Shown one piece after another: positions 33,452 to 42,871 of a stretch of 44,164 bases of DNA (position 1 is its first letter; each line of letters begins with the position of its first letter). The stretch is taken from assembly GCA_027483885.1 (NCBI GenBank), contig JAIXTO010000151.1:1-44164 (forward strand), in the 5' to 3' direction. Origin of the DNA: Rhizobiaceae bacterium (lineage in GTDB: Bacteria > Pseudomonadota > Alphaproteobacteria > Rhizobiales > Rhizobiaceae). The notes under the pieces are model-generated. The model saw nothing but the letters and a program-made list of their open reading frames with translations. It had not been told where the DNA came from and did no database searches. A program made the translations under genes and the position numbers.

Positions 33452-34534
33452 ATGGCAGGTTCAGGATTTAGCCGACGTGACGTGCTTGCAGGAATTGCCG
33501 CTGGCACGGCAGCAGGGATATTCGGTTCGTCAAGCAGCGCCAGGGCTGCGGTTGCCGAGATGGTTTGGGCAACCTGGGATTCGAACGGGCATCCGGAATA
33601 CGTCGCTGCCTTCGAAGCGCAGACGGGCGTCAAGGTGAAGCTCTCCTATCTCTCCAGCGAGGATGCACAATTTGCTGCGTTGAAAACCGGCACGGCATCC
33701 GACTGGGATATGATCAACCCGTCGCTGAACGGAAGCTGGCGCTACATCAAGTCAGGGCTGCTCGAACAACTCGATATGAGCAAGATCCCCAACGCCGCCA
33801 AGATGTACGATGTTTTCAAGACAACCCCCAAGGTTCTCGATGCATCCGGCAAGCAGTTCGCTGTCCCCTATCTCTGGGGCCTCAATCCCATCGTCTACCG
33901 CAAGGACAAGTTCGAAAGCGAGCCCGACTACACGACGTTGTTCAACGCGAAGTACAAGGGTCAGCTTGCCATGCGCGACTATGCGCTGGAGTCTATCGCC
34001 ATTGCGGGTCTGGTTGCCGGGGTGCCGCGTGACAAGGTGTTCGTCATGGAGACCAAGGAACTGGCGGAGGCCAAGAAGCTATTGATTGCGCAAAAGCCGC
34101 TGTTGCGCACCTATTGGCAGACGATCGGCGACCTCACCAATCTCTTTGCGACCGGCGAGGTCTCCTGTGCCTTTTCATGGCGGGTTCCGTTCGACGTCCT
34201 GAAAGACAAGCTGCCGATGGGAATGGCAAAGCCGAAGGCCGGCATCATGGGGTGGTGCGACTGCTTTGCCATGCCGGCCACTTTGTCTGCTGAGAAAAGC
34301 GAGATCGGCTACAAATTCATCAATTATCTGCTGGGCCCGGAATACGCGACACAGGTTGCCAAGATCGGCAATTATGCGACGACGTCCCCGATCATCCGCG
34401 ATACGCTGTCGAAGGAAGAGCAGGAAGCGATCTTCGTCGACGACATGGATGTGATGAAGTCGTTCATGTGGCCAGTTGCACCGGAAAATTACTCCGAGTG
34501 GCTGAAGATCTGGAATGAAGTCAAGGCAAGCTGA
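33452..34534 (+). CDS. Periplasmic binding protein of a polyamine-type ABC importer
   Basis: 360-residue PotD/PotF-like solute-binding protein. SRRDVLAGIAAGTAAG near the start is a twin-arginine signal ending around SARAA. Mature features: MVWATWDSNGHPEYVAAFEA, DWDMINPSLNGSWRYIKSG, VPYLWGLNPIVYRKDKFE. ATG 33452 has GACGAGGG upstream and gives a compact signal; ATG 33419 would add 11 residues without a ribosome site. Polyamine-type proteins also bind other cationic or nitrogen-containing solutes, and the linked enzymes suggest a larger heterocyclic compound. It sits two bases before the ATPase gene. Confidence 0.9.
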   Translation: MAGSGFSRRDVLAGIAAGTAAGIFGSSSSARAAVAEMVWATWDSNGHPEYVAAFEAQTGVKVKLSYLSSEDAQFAALKTGTASDWDMINPSLNGSWRYIKSGLLEQLDMSKIPNAAKMYDVFKTTPKVLDASGKQFAVPYLWGLNPIVYRKDKFESEPDYTTLFNAKYKGQLAMRDYALESIAIAGLVAGVPRDKVFVMETKELAEAKKLLIAQKPLLRTYWQTIGDLTNLFATGEVSCAFSWRVPFDVLKDKLPMGMAKPKAGIMGWCDCFAMPATLSAEKSEIGYKFINYLLGPEYATQVAKIGNYATTSPIIRDTLSKEEQEAIFVDDMDVMKSFMWPVAPENYSEWLKIWNEVKAS

Positions 34535-34536
34535 AC

Positions 34537-35619
34537 ATGGTGAATACGCCTGACAGGGCGCCAGATGTCTCTGGACCGGGATTGTTGCTCTCCGCTCGCG
34601 GACTGACCAAGACCTATAGTGGGCAGCGCGTGGTCGATGGCATCGATCTCGACATTCCGGAAAGGGCCTTCACGACATTTCTCGGCCCTTCCGGATGCGG
34701 CAAGACCACGATTTTGCGCATGATAGCCGGCTTCGAAACACCAAACGCGGGTTCGCTCGTGCTGGATGGACGGTCGCTTTCCGGTGTTCCGCCGGAGCGC
34801 CGTCCCGTCAACACCGTGTTTCAGAGCTACGCACTGTTTCCGCATCTCACCGTATTCGGAAATGTTGCATTCTCCCTGACCCTGCGCCGCCAAAGCAATG
34901 TCGATGTGGCAGCGCGGGTCAGAAGAGCACTGGATGCCGTGCACATGGCGGAATTTGGCGATCGTTACCCCCACCAACTCTCAGGCGGTCAGCAGCAGCG
35001 GGTCGCGGTCGCCCGCGCCATCATTGCCGAGCCGCATCTGCTTCTGCTGGACGAGCCCCTCTCCGCATTGGACAAAAAGATGCGCGGGCACCTGCAGATC
35101 GAGTTGAAGGACTTGCAGCGGCGTCTCGGCATTGCCTTCGTCTACGTCACGCACGATCAGGAAGAGGCCTTTGCGCTCTCGGATATCGTCGTTGTCATGA
35201 ACAAGGGGCGCATCGTGCAAAAGGCTGCGCCGCTAACGATCTATGCGCGTCCGGCCACCGCCTTCGTTGCCGATTTCATTGGCGCCGCGACGCTCATTCC
35301 GGGTGACATCATCGATGGCGGTGCCGCCGGCCCGGCTTCGATCGAAACGGCCATCGGTATCGTGCAATGCCCTGCGGTGGAGGGCCTATCCAAAGGCGAC
35401 AAGGCAATGCTTGCCATTCGGCCGGAACATGTGCGCACAGGTGCCCACGGTCTTAAGGCGACAATCCGGCATGTGGTGTTCAAAGGCGACCGCTACCTCG
35501 TCGAGGCCGAGGTCAACGATGTCATCTTGCGGTTCATGTCGGATAGTCCTCTGACATCGGGAGAGACTGTCGGGCTTGTCGTCGATCAGGACCGCGCATT
35601 CATCACAAGGATCGACTGA
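34537..35619 (+). CDS. ATPase of the polyamine-type importer (PotA/PotG-like)
   Basis: 360 residues with Walker A GPSGCGKTT, Q-loop FQSYALFPHL, signature LSGGQQQRVAVARAI, Walker B LLLDEPLSALD and H-loop VTHDQEEAFALSD. The C-terminal TOBE domain contains FIGAATLIPGDI and AIRPEHVRTG. All catalytic residues are present. The stop overlaps the next permease start by one base. Confidence 0.93.
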   Translation: MVNTPDRAPDVSGPGLLLSARGLTKTYSGQRVVDGIDLDIPERAFTTFLGPSGCGKTTILRMIAGFETPNAGSLVLDGRSLSGVPPERRPVNTVFQSYALFPHLTVFGNVAFSLTLRRQSNVDVAARVRRALDAVHMAEFGDRYPHQLSGGQQQRVAVARAIIAEPHLLLLDEPLSALDKKMRGHLQIELKDLQRRLGIAFVYVTHDQEEAFALSDIVVVMNKGRIVQKAAPLTIYARPATAFVADFIGAATLIPGDIIDGGAAGPASIETAIGIVQCPAVEGLSKGDKAMLAIRPEHVRTGAHGLKATIRHVVFKGDRYLVEAEVNDVILRFMSDSPLTSGETVGLVVDQDRAFITRID

Positions 35620-36497
35620 TGGCTCCGGTTTTTCACCGGGGGCAGCTTGCTATCCCCGTCACGTGCATTCTGATGCTGGGATGTATTTTTCCGCTTGCCC
35701 TGCTCGCGGTCTTCAGCGTTTTCGAGGTGGATCTCGATGCGTTCACGCTCGTCCCGGCCTTTTCCGGGCAGAACTGGGTGCAGATGTTCACCAACCCGGT
35801 TTTCGCTTTCTTGATCGGCAAGGCGGTCGTTTCCGGCGCGGGTACGGCGGTGTTGGCAGCAATCATCGGATATCCGATCGCCGTCTCGATGACGCGCCTT
35901 CCCGTTCTGTGGAAGGGGGTCGGCAGTATCGTTCTTCTCACACCGCTCTATACCGGTGAGATTGTCCGAATTTACGCTTGGCGGGTTGTTCTGGGCTCCG
36001 AGGGGCTGATCAACGCCACTCTGAAATGGCTGGGAGCAATCTCCGAACCATTGAAATTCCTGCTGTTTTCACCGTTCACCACGCATCTCGTGCTTCTCTA
36101 CAACAATCTACCCTTCATGGTGCTGGCCATCTGGATCTCTGCGGAACTGATCGACAAACGTTTGATCGAAGCCGCGCGCGATCTGGGCGCTCGCCCGATA
36201 GATGCCTTCTTCAAGATCATTTTGCCTTTGACCACGCCTGGTCTGGCCGTCGGCGTTTTTACGGTCTTTGCGCTTGCCGCCGGCGACATGATGACGCCAA
36301 GCCTTTTGGGCGGAACGTCGGGCGCGACCCCAATGGCCATGATCGACAACCTGTTCGGCACCGCCTTCGATTGGCCGCTGGCCTCGGCGTTGTCGCTCAG
36401 CCTGCTTGTCGTTCTGCTCGTCTTTGCCACCGGGTTCGTGGGCGTCCTTCTTCGGTTTGATGGTGCACGGGCCGTCTTTCGGCGGGGGGCGCGATGA
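35619..36497 (+). CDS. Polyamine-type ABC permease, PotB/PotH-like
   Basis: 292-residue inner-membrane permease. First helix LAIPVTCILMLGCIFPLALL, then conserved SIVLLTPLYTGEIVRIYAWR and coupling loop EAARDLGARPIDAFFKIILP. GDMMTPSLLGGTSGATPMAM is a subfamily hallmark. It overlaps its partner permease by four bases. Confidence 0.92.
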   Translation: MAPVFHRGQLAIPVTCILMLGCIFPLALLAVFSVFEVDLDAFTLVPAFSGQNWVQMFTNPVFAFLIGKAVVSGAGTAVLAAIIGYPIAVSMTRLPVLWKGVGSIVLLTPLYTGEIVRIYAWRVVLGSEGLINATLKWLGAISEPLKFLLFSPFTTHLVLLYNNLPFMVLAIWISAELIDKRLIEAARDLGARPIDAFFKIILPLTTPGLAVGVFTVFALAAGDMMTPSLLGGTSGATPMAMIDNLFGTAFDWPLASALSLSLLVVLLVFATGFVGVLLRFDGARAVFRRGAR

Positions 36498-37291
36498 GCC
36501 GTCTGGTCATCCTCACGCTCGGTCTGGCGGGCTGTTTCTTCTATCTGCCGATCGTCGTTCTCGGAATTTTCTCCTTCAACGCCGCCAGTACGATGGCCTT
36601 CCCGTTGAGCGGTTTCACCCTCTCCTGGTACGCCGATCTTTTCGGAAACAAAGCGTTTCTGAGCGGCTTCATCACCAGTTTTCTGATCGCCCAACCCGTC
36701 GGCGTGCTCGGCGCGCTGATTGGACTGATGGCGGCATTGGCCGTGACGTCGCCGCGCCTGAAGTTTCGTGTCGCATTTGCGGTTCTGATCCTCGTTCCCT
36801 TTCTCGTGCCGAAGACGGTTCTTTCCATTGCGCAGGCCATGCTGATGAACTGGGTGGGACTGGGGCGTGGGGCAACGGCGCTGATCCTGGCGCAGACTTT
36901 GGTCGCCATTCCGTTCACCACCACGATCATTGCCGCCGTCATGGTGCGGCTCGATCCGCGGCTTGAGGAAGCGGCACGGGACCTCGGCGCCACCCCATGG
37001 CAGAGTTTCCGGCGCGTTCTTCTGCCACAGCTGAGCACGGCGCTCAGTGCTGCCTATTCCATTGGGGTCATCCTGTCGCTGGCCGATCTGACCGTCTCGA
37101 TGTTCCTCGCCGGCCGCACGCAGCCGCTGTCGCTCATCGTCGCATCCGAATTCCGGCGCGAACTGAAGCCAGACCTGAATGCCATGCAGGTTGCCGTTCT
37201 CGTCTTGACGGCCCTCATCGTGGCACTGACCGAATTCAACCGCCGACGCCGCCTGCGCGGACGGTTGGCCCATGGACGAGATGACCGATGA
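36494..37291 (+). CDS. Polyamine-type ABC permease, PotC/PotI-like
   Basis: 265-residue permease. First helix LGLAGCFFYLPIVVLGIFSF followed by NAASTMAFPLSGFTLSWYAD, the typical PotC opening, and coupling loop EAARDLGATPWQSFRRVLLP. It overlaps the oxidoreductase gene by four bases, so transport and catabolic genes are translationally coupled. Confidence 0.92.
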   Translation: MSRLVILTLGLAGCFFYLPIVVLGIFSFNAASTMAFPLSGFTLSWYADLFGNKAFLSGFITSFLIAQPVGVLGALIGLMAALAVTSPRLKFRVAFAVLILVPFLVPKTVLSIAQAMLMNWVGLGRGATALILAQTLVAIPFTTTIIAAVMVRLDPRLEEAARDLGATPWQSFRRVLLPQLSTALSAAYSIGVILSLADLTVSMFLAGRTQPLSLIVASEFRRELKPDLNAMQVAVLVLTALIVALTEFNRRRRLRGRLAHGRDDR

Positions 37292-38802
37292 TGATTGCCC
37301 CACTGGAAGCACCGCGCATGACGCTTGACGACCTGAAGCAGGAGGCACTTGGCGATCTTGCAGCGCTTGGCTACCCCAGCGCACCCTGGCTGAGCGTCCT
37401 GCCAAGGCCAGACGCCGCTGAGATTGCCGATGTGATCATTGTCGGTGGTGGTCAGTCCGGCGTGACGATTGCTGCGGCGCTGAAATGGGACGGGCTGCGC
37501 CATATCCGCGTGCTCGACCGTGGCGCAGCGGGTGAAGAAGGGCCATGGCTGACATTCGCCCGCATGGAGGAGTTGCGCACCCCGAAGACAACGGTCGGCA
37601 ACGAGTTCAATGTCGTCAACCTCTCCGTTCGCCGTTGGTACGAAACCCGCTATGGGCGCCAGGCGTGGGCAGACCTGTCTCGCATTCCGCGCACGGACTG
37701 GAAGGCCTATCTCGACTGGTATGCCGATGTGTTCGACATCGAAATCACCAATCATTGCGAGGTGCTGGACGTTGCCCCGGAAGGCGGCCTGATCGCCGTT
37801 ACCACGATGATTGGCGGCAAAATCGAAAAAGCCTTAGCGCGAACCGTCGTCTTGGCTACGGGATATGATGGCGCTGGCGCATGGCGTGTGCCGCCATTTG
37901 TTTCCGCAGCCCTTGCACCTGAAAAGTTCGATCACACGAACGGTCCGGTCGATTTCGGCGCATTAAAAGGATTGCGCGTCGGCATGCTCGGCCACGGCGC
38001 CTCTGCGTTCGACAATGCGATCAAGGCGCTGGAAGCCGGCGCTGCCTCAGTCGATCTCTGCTTCCGGCGTGCGCGCCTGCCGCGCACCAATCCCCATCGT
38101 GCCATCGAAACGCCTGGCATGATGACGCATTATCCCGACCTTTCCGACACCACGCGCTGGGATATCGCTCGGTTCTTTCGAAGTGCCGACCAGCCGCCGC
38201 CGGTGCGCAGTTTCGAGACCGCGATGCGCTTTGAAAATTTCAGGCTCCGCCCTGCAACCCCATGGCTGGACATCTCGCAAAAGGCCGATGCCATCCATGT
38301 CACCACGCCGGACGGCGTTCTGGAATTCGATCACCTGCTTCTTGCGACGGGCATGGATGTCGATCTCTCCGTCAGGCCTGAACTCAAGACCATAGCGGAC
38401 AAAATCGCGCTTTGGGGCGAGCGTTACACCCCGCAGGATGGGACTGAGGATGCCCGCCTTGCACGGCATCCTTATCTTGATGGCTTCTACGGATTTATCC
38501 CCAAACATCCGGATGAGACATGGGTCAGCCGGGTGTTTGCTTTCAACAGCAGCAGTTTCGTCAGTCATGGTCCGCACTCCACCTCGATTAGCGGGCACAA
38601 GCATGCCGTTCCACGGCTCGTGCGTGGTGTCCTGCGCCGGCTTCTGCTCGATCGGGAAGCGGATATCGTGCCGGAGCTTGAATGCTACATTTCACCGGAT
38701 TTGCCTATTCCGGATGATTTCGAGAGCGCGATCGCCGAGGCCAACAGGCAAGCGGCAAGCGCAACTGAGACTGACACGCCGGCCGTGAGGAGCGGCACAT
38801 GA
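37288..38802 (+). CDS. FAD/NAD(P)-binding oxidoreductase, monooxygenase-like
   Basis: 504 residues. The N-terminal FAD motif is DVIIVGGGQSGVTIAAAL (about residues 48-65). A second dinucleotide motif, VGMLGHGASAFDNAIKALEA, lies near residue 235. ARTVVLATGYDG and LLLATGMDVDLS are the ATG motifs typical of flavin-containing monooxygenases and lysine/ornithine hydroxylase-like proteins. It may hydroxylate or oxidise the imported compound with NAD(P)H and oxygen. It is the first enzyme gene after the transporter and overlaps both neighbours by four bases. Fold is firm; reaction inferred. Confidence 0.82.
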   Translation: MMIAPLEAPRMTLDDLKQEALGDLAALGYPSAPWLSVLPRPDAAEIADVIIVGGGQSGVTIAAALKWDGLRHIRVLDRGAAGEEGPWLTFARMEELRTPKTTVGNEFNVVNLSVRRWYETRYGRQAWADLSRIPRTDWKAYLDWYADVFDIEITNHCEVLDVAPEGGLIAVTTMIGGKIEKALARTVVLATGYDGAGAWRVPPFVSAALAPEKFDHTNGPVDFGALKGLRVGMLGHGASAFDNAIKALEAGAASVDLCFRRARLPRTNPHRAIETPGMMTHYPDLSDTTRWDIARFFRSADQPPPVRSFETAMRFENFRLRPATPWLDISQKADAIHVTTPDGVLEFDHLLLATGMDVDLSVRPELKTIADKIALWGERYTPQDGTEDARLARHPYLDGFYGFIPKHPDETWVSRVFAFNSSSFVSHGPHSTSISGHKHAVPRLVRGVLRRLLLDREADIVPELECYISPDLPIPDDFESAIAEANRQAASATETDTPAVRSGT

Positions 38803-39617
38803 CACACTCCTTCTATTGGGCCGATTATTCGACCGCCGAATTTGCATCCCGCGACCTGAGCGAGACTGTCGTGATCCTGCCGATTGCAGCAGTCGAGCAG
38901 CACGGCCCCCATCTCCCCGTACAGGTTGACGCCGCCATCAACGCAGACATCATCGGACGAATGGTGCCGTTGCTGGAGGCAAACGCTGACGTCCTCATTC
39001 TGCCGGCATTCGGTGTCGGTAAATCGGATGAGCACCTTGCCTTTCCGGGGACGCTCACCATCTCGGCGCAAACTCTTCGCCTCGTCTGGCTCGACATCGC
39101 CAGAAGCGTCAAGCGCGCTGGCGTTCGCAAGATGATCCTGTTCAACTCACATGGCGGGCAGATCTCCCTCATGGAGATGACGTGCCGCGATATTCGCGTC
39201 GAACTCGACATGCTGGCCGTTGCGTGCTCCTGGTTCAGGATTGCACCTGTCGACGATCTGTTTTCATCGACGGAAATCACTCACGGTATTCACGGCGGCG
39301 ATATCGAAACCAGCATGATGCTGGCCATCGCACCAGAACTGGTCGCCATGGACAAGGCCGAGGATTTCGTGCCGCTGACCGTCGAGATCGAAAATTCCGG
39401 CAGCCCGTTGACGGCAGAAGGTGCGGTCGGTTTCGGCTGGCAGGCGCAGGATCTGCACCCCTCGGGCGTCAGCGGCAATGCCGCCAATGCCGATGCCATC
39501 AAAGGCGCTCTGGTTCTGGATCGGGCAGCCACCGGGTTGCTGCGCCTGATCGAGGCGACGCGCAATTTCGACATGACGAGGTTCACCTCTGAAACCCGCT
39601 TTTCGGTCACGAGGTAA
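38799..39617 (+). CDS. Creatininase-family amidohydrolase
   Basis: 272 residues. Metal-site motif EQHGPHLPVQVDAAINADI near the N-terminus, then KSDEHLAFPGTLTIS, ILFNSHGGQISLME (Gln replaces the usual Asn after HGG) and HGGDIETSMMLAIAP. The family hydrolyses cyclic amides such as creatinine and formamidopyrimidine intermediates. In this operon it is a candidate for opening a lactam or imide ring. Its start overlaps the oxidoreductase stop and it is followed after two bases by the esterase gene. Confidence 0.88.
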   Translation: MTHSFYWADYSTAEFASRDLSETVVILPIAAVEQHGPHLPVQVDAAINADIIGRMVPLLEANADVLILPAFGVGKSDEHLAFPGTLTISAQTLRLVWLDIARSVKRAGVRKMILFNSHGGQISLMEMTCRDIRVELDMLAVACSWFRIAPVDDLFSSTEITHGIHGGDIETSMMLAIAPELVAMDKAEDFVPLTVEIENSGSPLTAEGAVGFGWQAQDLHPSGVSGNAANADAIKGALVLDRAATGLLRLIEATRNFDMTRFTSETRFSVTR

Positions 39618-39619
39618 TC

Positions 39620-41308
39620 ATGCTGCCACTTCGCGACATCGAAACGCTTCGGATGCCCATGGTGGACGGCGTGCATCTGACAGCAGACGTCTACCGCCCC
39701 GTCGGCCCGGAGCGTTATCCCGTTCTCGTCATGCGCCTGCCCTACGGGCGCAAGGTCGCCTCTACAGTCGTTCTGGCCCACCCCGCATGGTATGCGGCGC
39801 AGGGTTACGTCGTTCTGGTGCAGGATGTTCGCGGCCGTGGGGATTCGGAAGGGATCTTCAGAGTTCTGGAGGACGATGTCGCAGATGGCGCTGAGACGCT
39901 GTCCCTGGCGGCCGACCTTGACGGCGGCAATGGCAAGGTGGCGAGCTACGGCTTCAGCTACCATGGCATGAACCAGTTCCTGGCTCTTGCCGGCGCTCAA
40001 AAATCCGGCGGGAAAATGCCGGATGCGATGGCGATCGCCATGGCGGCTTTCGATGTGCGCAATCACTGGGCCTTTGAAGGCAACGGGTTCCGTCTTCAGT
40101 CCAATCAGTTCTGGGCATGCCAGATGGCCGTAGAAAATGCCCGGCGGGCCGGCGACCTCGATGCCGCCCATAGGTTGCTGGCGGCTTTGCCTTCTCTGCA
40201 TTCCAGCCCGGTGTCGGCCCGGCCGGAGGTGCTGGAGCAAGCGGCGCGCTATACGCATTATCATGAATGGCTGGCTGACAATCCCTCCTATTGGCAGGCA
40301 CGCTCGCCGCATTCGCAGCTTGAGGGCGTGGACCTCGATATTCCCGTCCTGCATATCGGGGGATGGAACGACATCATGCTCGAGGGCACGTTCGCCGCCT
40401 TCGAGGCATTTTCTGCCGGCAGCGGCTTGCAGCGGCTTTCCGTGGGGCCGTGGTCGCACATTCCGTGGGGACGACGGGTCGGAGCGCTGGACGCCGGAGC
40501 CAGCGCGGCAGACGGTATCGATCGCGAGATCCTCGCATTCTTTGACGAGGCGCTCAAAGGCCGTGAAAATCCTTATCCGACGGTCCGGCTCTACGATGTT
40601 GTCAAAAAGGCATGGGCCGGTTTCGAACGCCTGCCGACAGCCGAGGCGCGGGTGCTTTATCTCTCATCAGGTGGCAGGGCGGCGGCAACGAGTGTCGATG
40701 GCATGCTTTCCGAGACGCCGGGACCTGCGAGCACGGACTATCTCGTCCACGATCCCTGGCGGCCGGCCCCGAGCGTCGGCTTGCATCTCGGGACGCCATC
40801 AGATTTCGCTGACAGGGCAGCCGTGGACGACAGGGGCGATGTCCTGGCCTATACCTGCGATCCTCTCGACCGCGCGCTCCTTTTGGCAGGAGCCGCCAGA
40901 GTGACCCTCTCGATCACCGCCGACAGGCCGAGTTTTGATCTGGATTGCACCTTGAGTGTCGTCACCCCGGATGGTGCCGCGATCAGCGTGACGTCGGGAC
41001 ATAAAACCTTGCAGGCGGGCGAGGCAGGATCACCGATCTCCGTCACATTGCGGCCCATCCATGTCACGGTGCCGGCAGGGCATTGCCTGCGTCTGTCTAT
41101 CCAAGCGGCGTCCTTCCCCGCTTTTCCCGTCAATCCGGGCACCGGCGCGCGTCCACAGGACGCAAGTGTGACGGATCGACTGGTGACGACCCTGGCGCTC
41201 CGCTCAGGCGATGGCTACCGCTCCACTCTGCACTTGCCCATGATGCGACAAGCCGATGGAAACGACAGCCGATCCAACACCGGAGAGGATAACGAACATG
41301 AATCTTGA
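39620..41308 (+). CDS. CocE/NonD-type serine hydrolase
   Basis: 562-residue alpha/beta-hydrolase of the X-Pro dipeptidyl-peptidase/cocaine-esterase family. Nucleophile Ser113 is in GFSYHG, the catalytic Asp is probably in GGWNDIMLEG and the His in GPWSHIPWG. The early VQDVRGRGDSEG is characteristic. The last ~200 residues form the C-terminal jelly-roll domain (YTCDPLDRALLLAGAARVTL). I see no signal peptide, so it acts in the cytoplasm, probably cleaving an ester or amide of the imported compound. The next gene starts inside its 3' end (11-base overlap). Confidence 0.9.
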   Translation: MLPLRDIETLRMPMVDGVHLTADVYRPVGPERYPVLVMRLPYGRKVASTVVLAHPAWYAAQGYVVLVQDVRGRGDSEGIFRVLEDDVADGAETLSLAADLDGGNGKVASYGFSYHGMNQFLALAGAQKSGGKMPDAMAIAMAAFDVRNHWAFEGNGFRLQSNQFWACQMAVENARRAGDLDAAHRLLAALPSLHSSPVSARPEVLEQAARYTHYHEWLADNPSYWQARSPHSQLEGVDLDIPVLHIGGWNDIMLEGTFAAFEAFSAGSGLQRLSVGPWSHIPWGRRVGALDAGASAADGIDREILAFFDEALKGRENPYPTVRLYDVVKKAWAGFERLPTAEARVLYLSSGGRAAATSVDGMLSETPGPASTDYLVHDPWRPAPSVGLHLGTPSDFADRAAVDDRGDVLAYTCDPLDRALLLAGAARVTLSITADRPSFDLDCTLSVVTPDGAAISVTSGHKTLQAGEAGSPISVTLRPIHVTVPAGHCLRLSIQAASFPAFPVNPGTGARPQDASVTDRLVTTLALRSGDGYRSTLHLPMMRQADGNDSRSNTGEDNEHES

Positions 41309-41780
41309 TCACGAAAACCTCCTCAGATTGACGTTTGAAATTGCCCACCGGGCAAAAGCGCACGGCAATATGCCCTTCGGCGCGCTGTTGGCCGGTCCCG
41401 ACGGTGAAATTCTTCTTGAGGAAGAAAACGGATATTTTCCCGATCTCGATGCGACGGCCCACGCCGAACGCTTGTTGGCGACGCGCGCCTCAAAGCTCTA
41501 CCGGGAGCCGTTTCTGGCCGAATGTACCCTGTACAGTTCGGCGGAACCCTGCGCCATGTGCGCCGGCGCCATTTACTGGGTTGGCATCGGCCGGGTCGTT
41601 TATGGCCTTTCCGAACATCGGCTGAAGGTCATGACCGGTGATCACCCGGACAATCCGACCATGGACCTGCCATGTCGCGATGTTTTTGCAGCCGGCCAAA
41701 AGAGCATCGAGGTCATCGGACCCTTGATTGAGGCGGAAGCAGAGGCTGTTCACCTGGATGCCTGGCAAGCAAACGCGTGA
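41298..41780 (+). CDS. CDA-fold nucleoside/guanine deaminase-like protein
   Basis: 160-residue zinc deaminase of the cytidine/guanine deaminase fold. The zinc site is HAERLL plus SSAEPCAMCAGAIYW, and the glutamate of HAE is the proton shuttle. NMPFGALLAGPDGEILLEEE is the usual N-terminal strand region. It would deaminate a purine-like or other heterocyclic amine. ATG 41298 has the ribosome site GGAGAGG; the frame opens earlier only within the esterase gene. Confidence 0.88.
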   Translation: MNLDHENLLRLTFEIAHRAKAHGNMPFGALLAGPDGEILLEEENGYFPDLDATAHAERLLATRASKLYREPFLAECTLYSSAEPCAMCAGAIYWVGIGRVVYGLSEHRLKVMTGDHPDNPTMDLPCRDVFAAGQKSIEVIGPLIEAEAEAVHLDAWQANA

Positions 41781-41821
41781 AAGCCTGCGGGCATTCCGGT
41801 TTGAAGGAGGAGTTGAGATCC

Positions 41822-42871
41822 ATGGTTCCAAACGAAAGCACTTCGGACGAACTGAACACCCTTTTGGCAGGCATGCCGGAATGGGGATCCGAATTTTCGC
41901 ACACATTCGCCAACCATGCGCCGATGGTCCTCGTCGCGCTGCACCGGATCGGCGGCGCGCCGGTGCAGCTCCGGCGGTTTTTCCATCACTACCGGGACGC
42001 AAAGCGGCTCCTGCCCTTCGCCCAGCCGCTGGAACTGCTCGATGAAGGGAACTGGAAAACCGCAATCGGCAAACGCGAGCGCGAGCCGGACCTGCGTCTG
42101 TTCTTTGCCGGCGAGGTGGCGCGGCTTGGGCACCATGCCGCTCTGGAACTTTATCTGCCGCATCTGGCAGGCGGCATCGCGGCCAGCGCCTTTCACGCGC
42201 TGATGCGAACAGCCTATGGTGTGCTTCGTGCCGACGAGACCGATATCGCCATTGCGCTCTCCTACTGGGCGGCCACTTATCTGCAGCTTCCGCAGCCGCA
42301 GGGAGCATCACCGATCACAAACGACCCGGCGGAAGTCCTGGCCATGACTGCGGCTATAGAGCCACTGCATGGACTGAAACTTCACGATCTTCTCTGGCAG
42401 AACATGCGCGACGCCGGCAACGTGCCTGAATTTGCGCCCGTCGTCGATTGGCTGGACGTTGGGCCGGACACGATGGAAAAAATGGCGGCAACCGCGCTCG
42501 TCATCTTTGCGGCAACCCAGCATTTCGCCGCATTGCATATCATCACGGGGCTACACTGGATCCGTCTGCTTCAACCGCATTGCGATGAGGCAACCCTCCA
42601 TCGGATGTTACGGGTGTTCTGGCAAGGGATCGCCGCGCTGATGGGCGAGCTTGGATTTCCTGAAATGCCGAACAGAGAAGCCGTCGATCGCTGGCGCCAC
42701 ATCAAGGTGCCCGATTGGCCAGAGATTCATGCGATCGCCGCGCAAAGCTACGACGAGCACGATATCAGCCTTGCGTTTTCCGCCTGCGAAGAAATGACAA
42801 TCTATGGCGATCCGCTCTATCGGGTCGTGGTCGCCCGCCGCCTCGGCCTGATCGGAGACTACACGACATGA
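41822..42871 (+). CDS. Questin-oxidase-family protein
   Basis: 349 residues resembling the questin oxidase family (DUF4243; AflY-like). The match rests on the pattern FANHAPMVLVALHRIGGAPV, FFHHYRDAKRLLPF, YLPHLAGGIAASAFHALMRT, and TQHFAALHIITGLHW. Fungal relatives open anthraquinone rings by Baeyer-Villiger-type oxidation; bacterial members are mostly uncharacterised. Its presence in an importer operon suggests ring cleavage of an imported aromatic or heterocycle. ATG 41822 follows a strong site (GAAGGAGGAG); GTG 41777, overlapping the previous stop, is an alternative. Family recognition is by eye and moderately sure. Confidence 0.7.
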   Translation: MVPNESTSDELNTLLAGMPEWGSEFSHTFANHAPMVLVALHRIGGAPVQLRRFFHHYRDAKRLLPFAQPLELLDEGNWKTAIGKREREPDLRLFFAGEVARLGHHAALELYLPHLAGGIAASAFHALMRTAYGVLRADETDIAIALSYWAATYLQLPQPQGASPITNDPAEVLAMTAAIEPLHGLKLHDLLWQNMRDAGNVPEFAPVVDWLDVGPDTMEKMAATALVIFAATQHFAALHIITGLHWIRLLQPHCDEATLHRMLRVFWQGIAALMGELGFPEMPNREAVDRWRHIKVPDWPEIHAIAAQSYDEHDISLAFSACEEMTIYGDPLYRVVVARRLGLIGDYTT

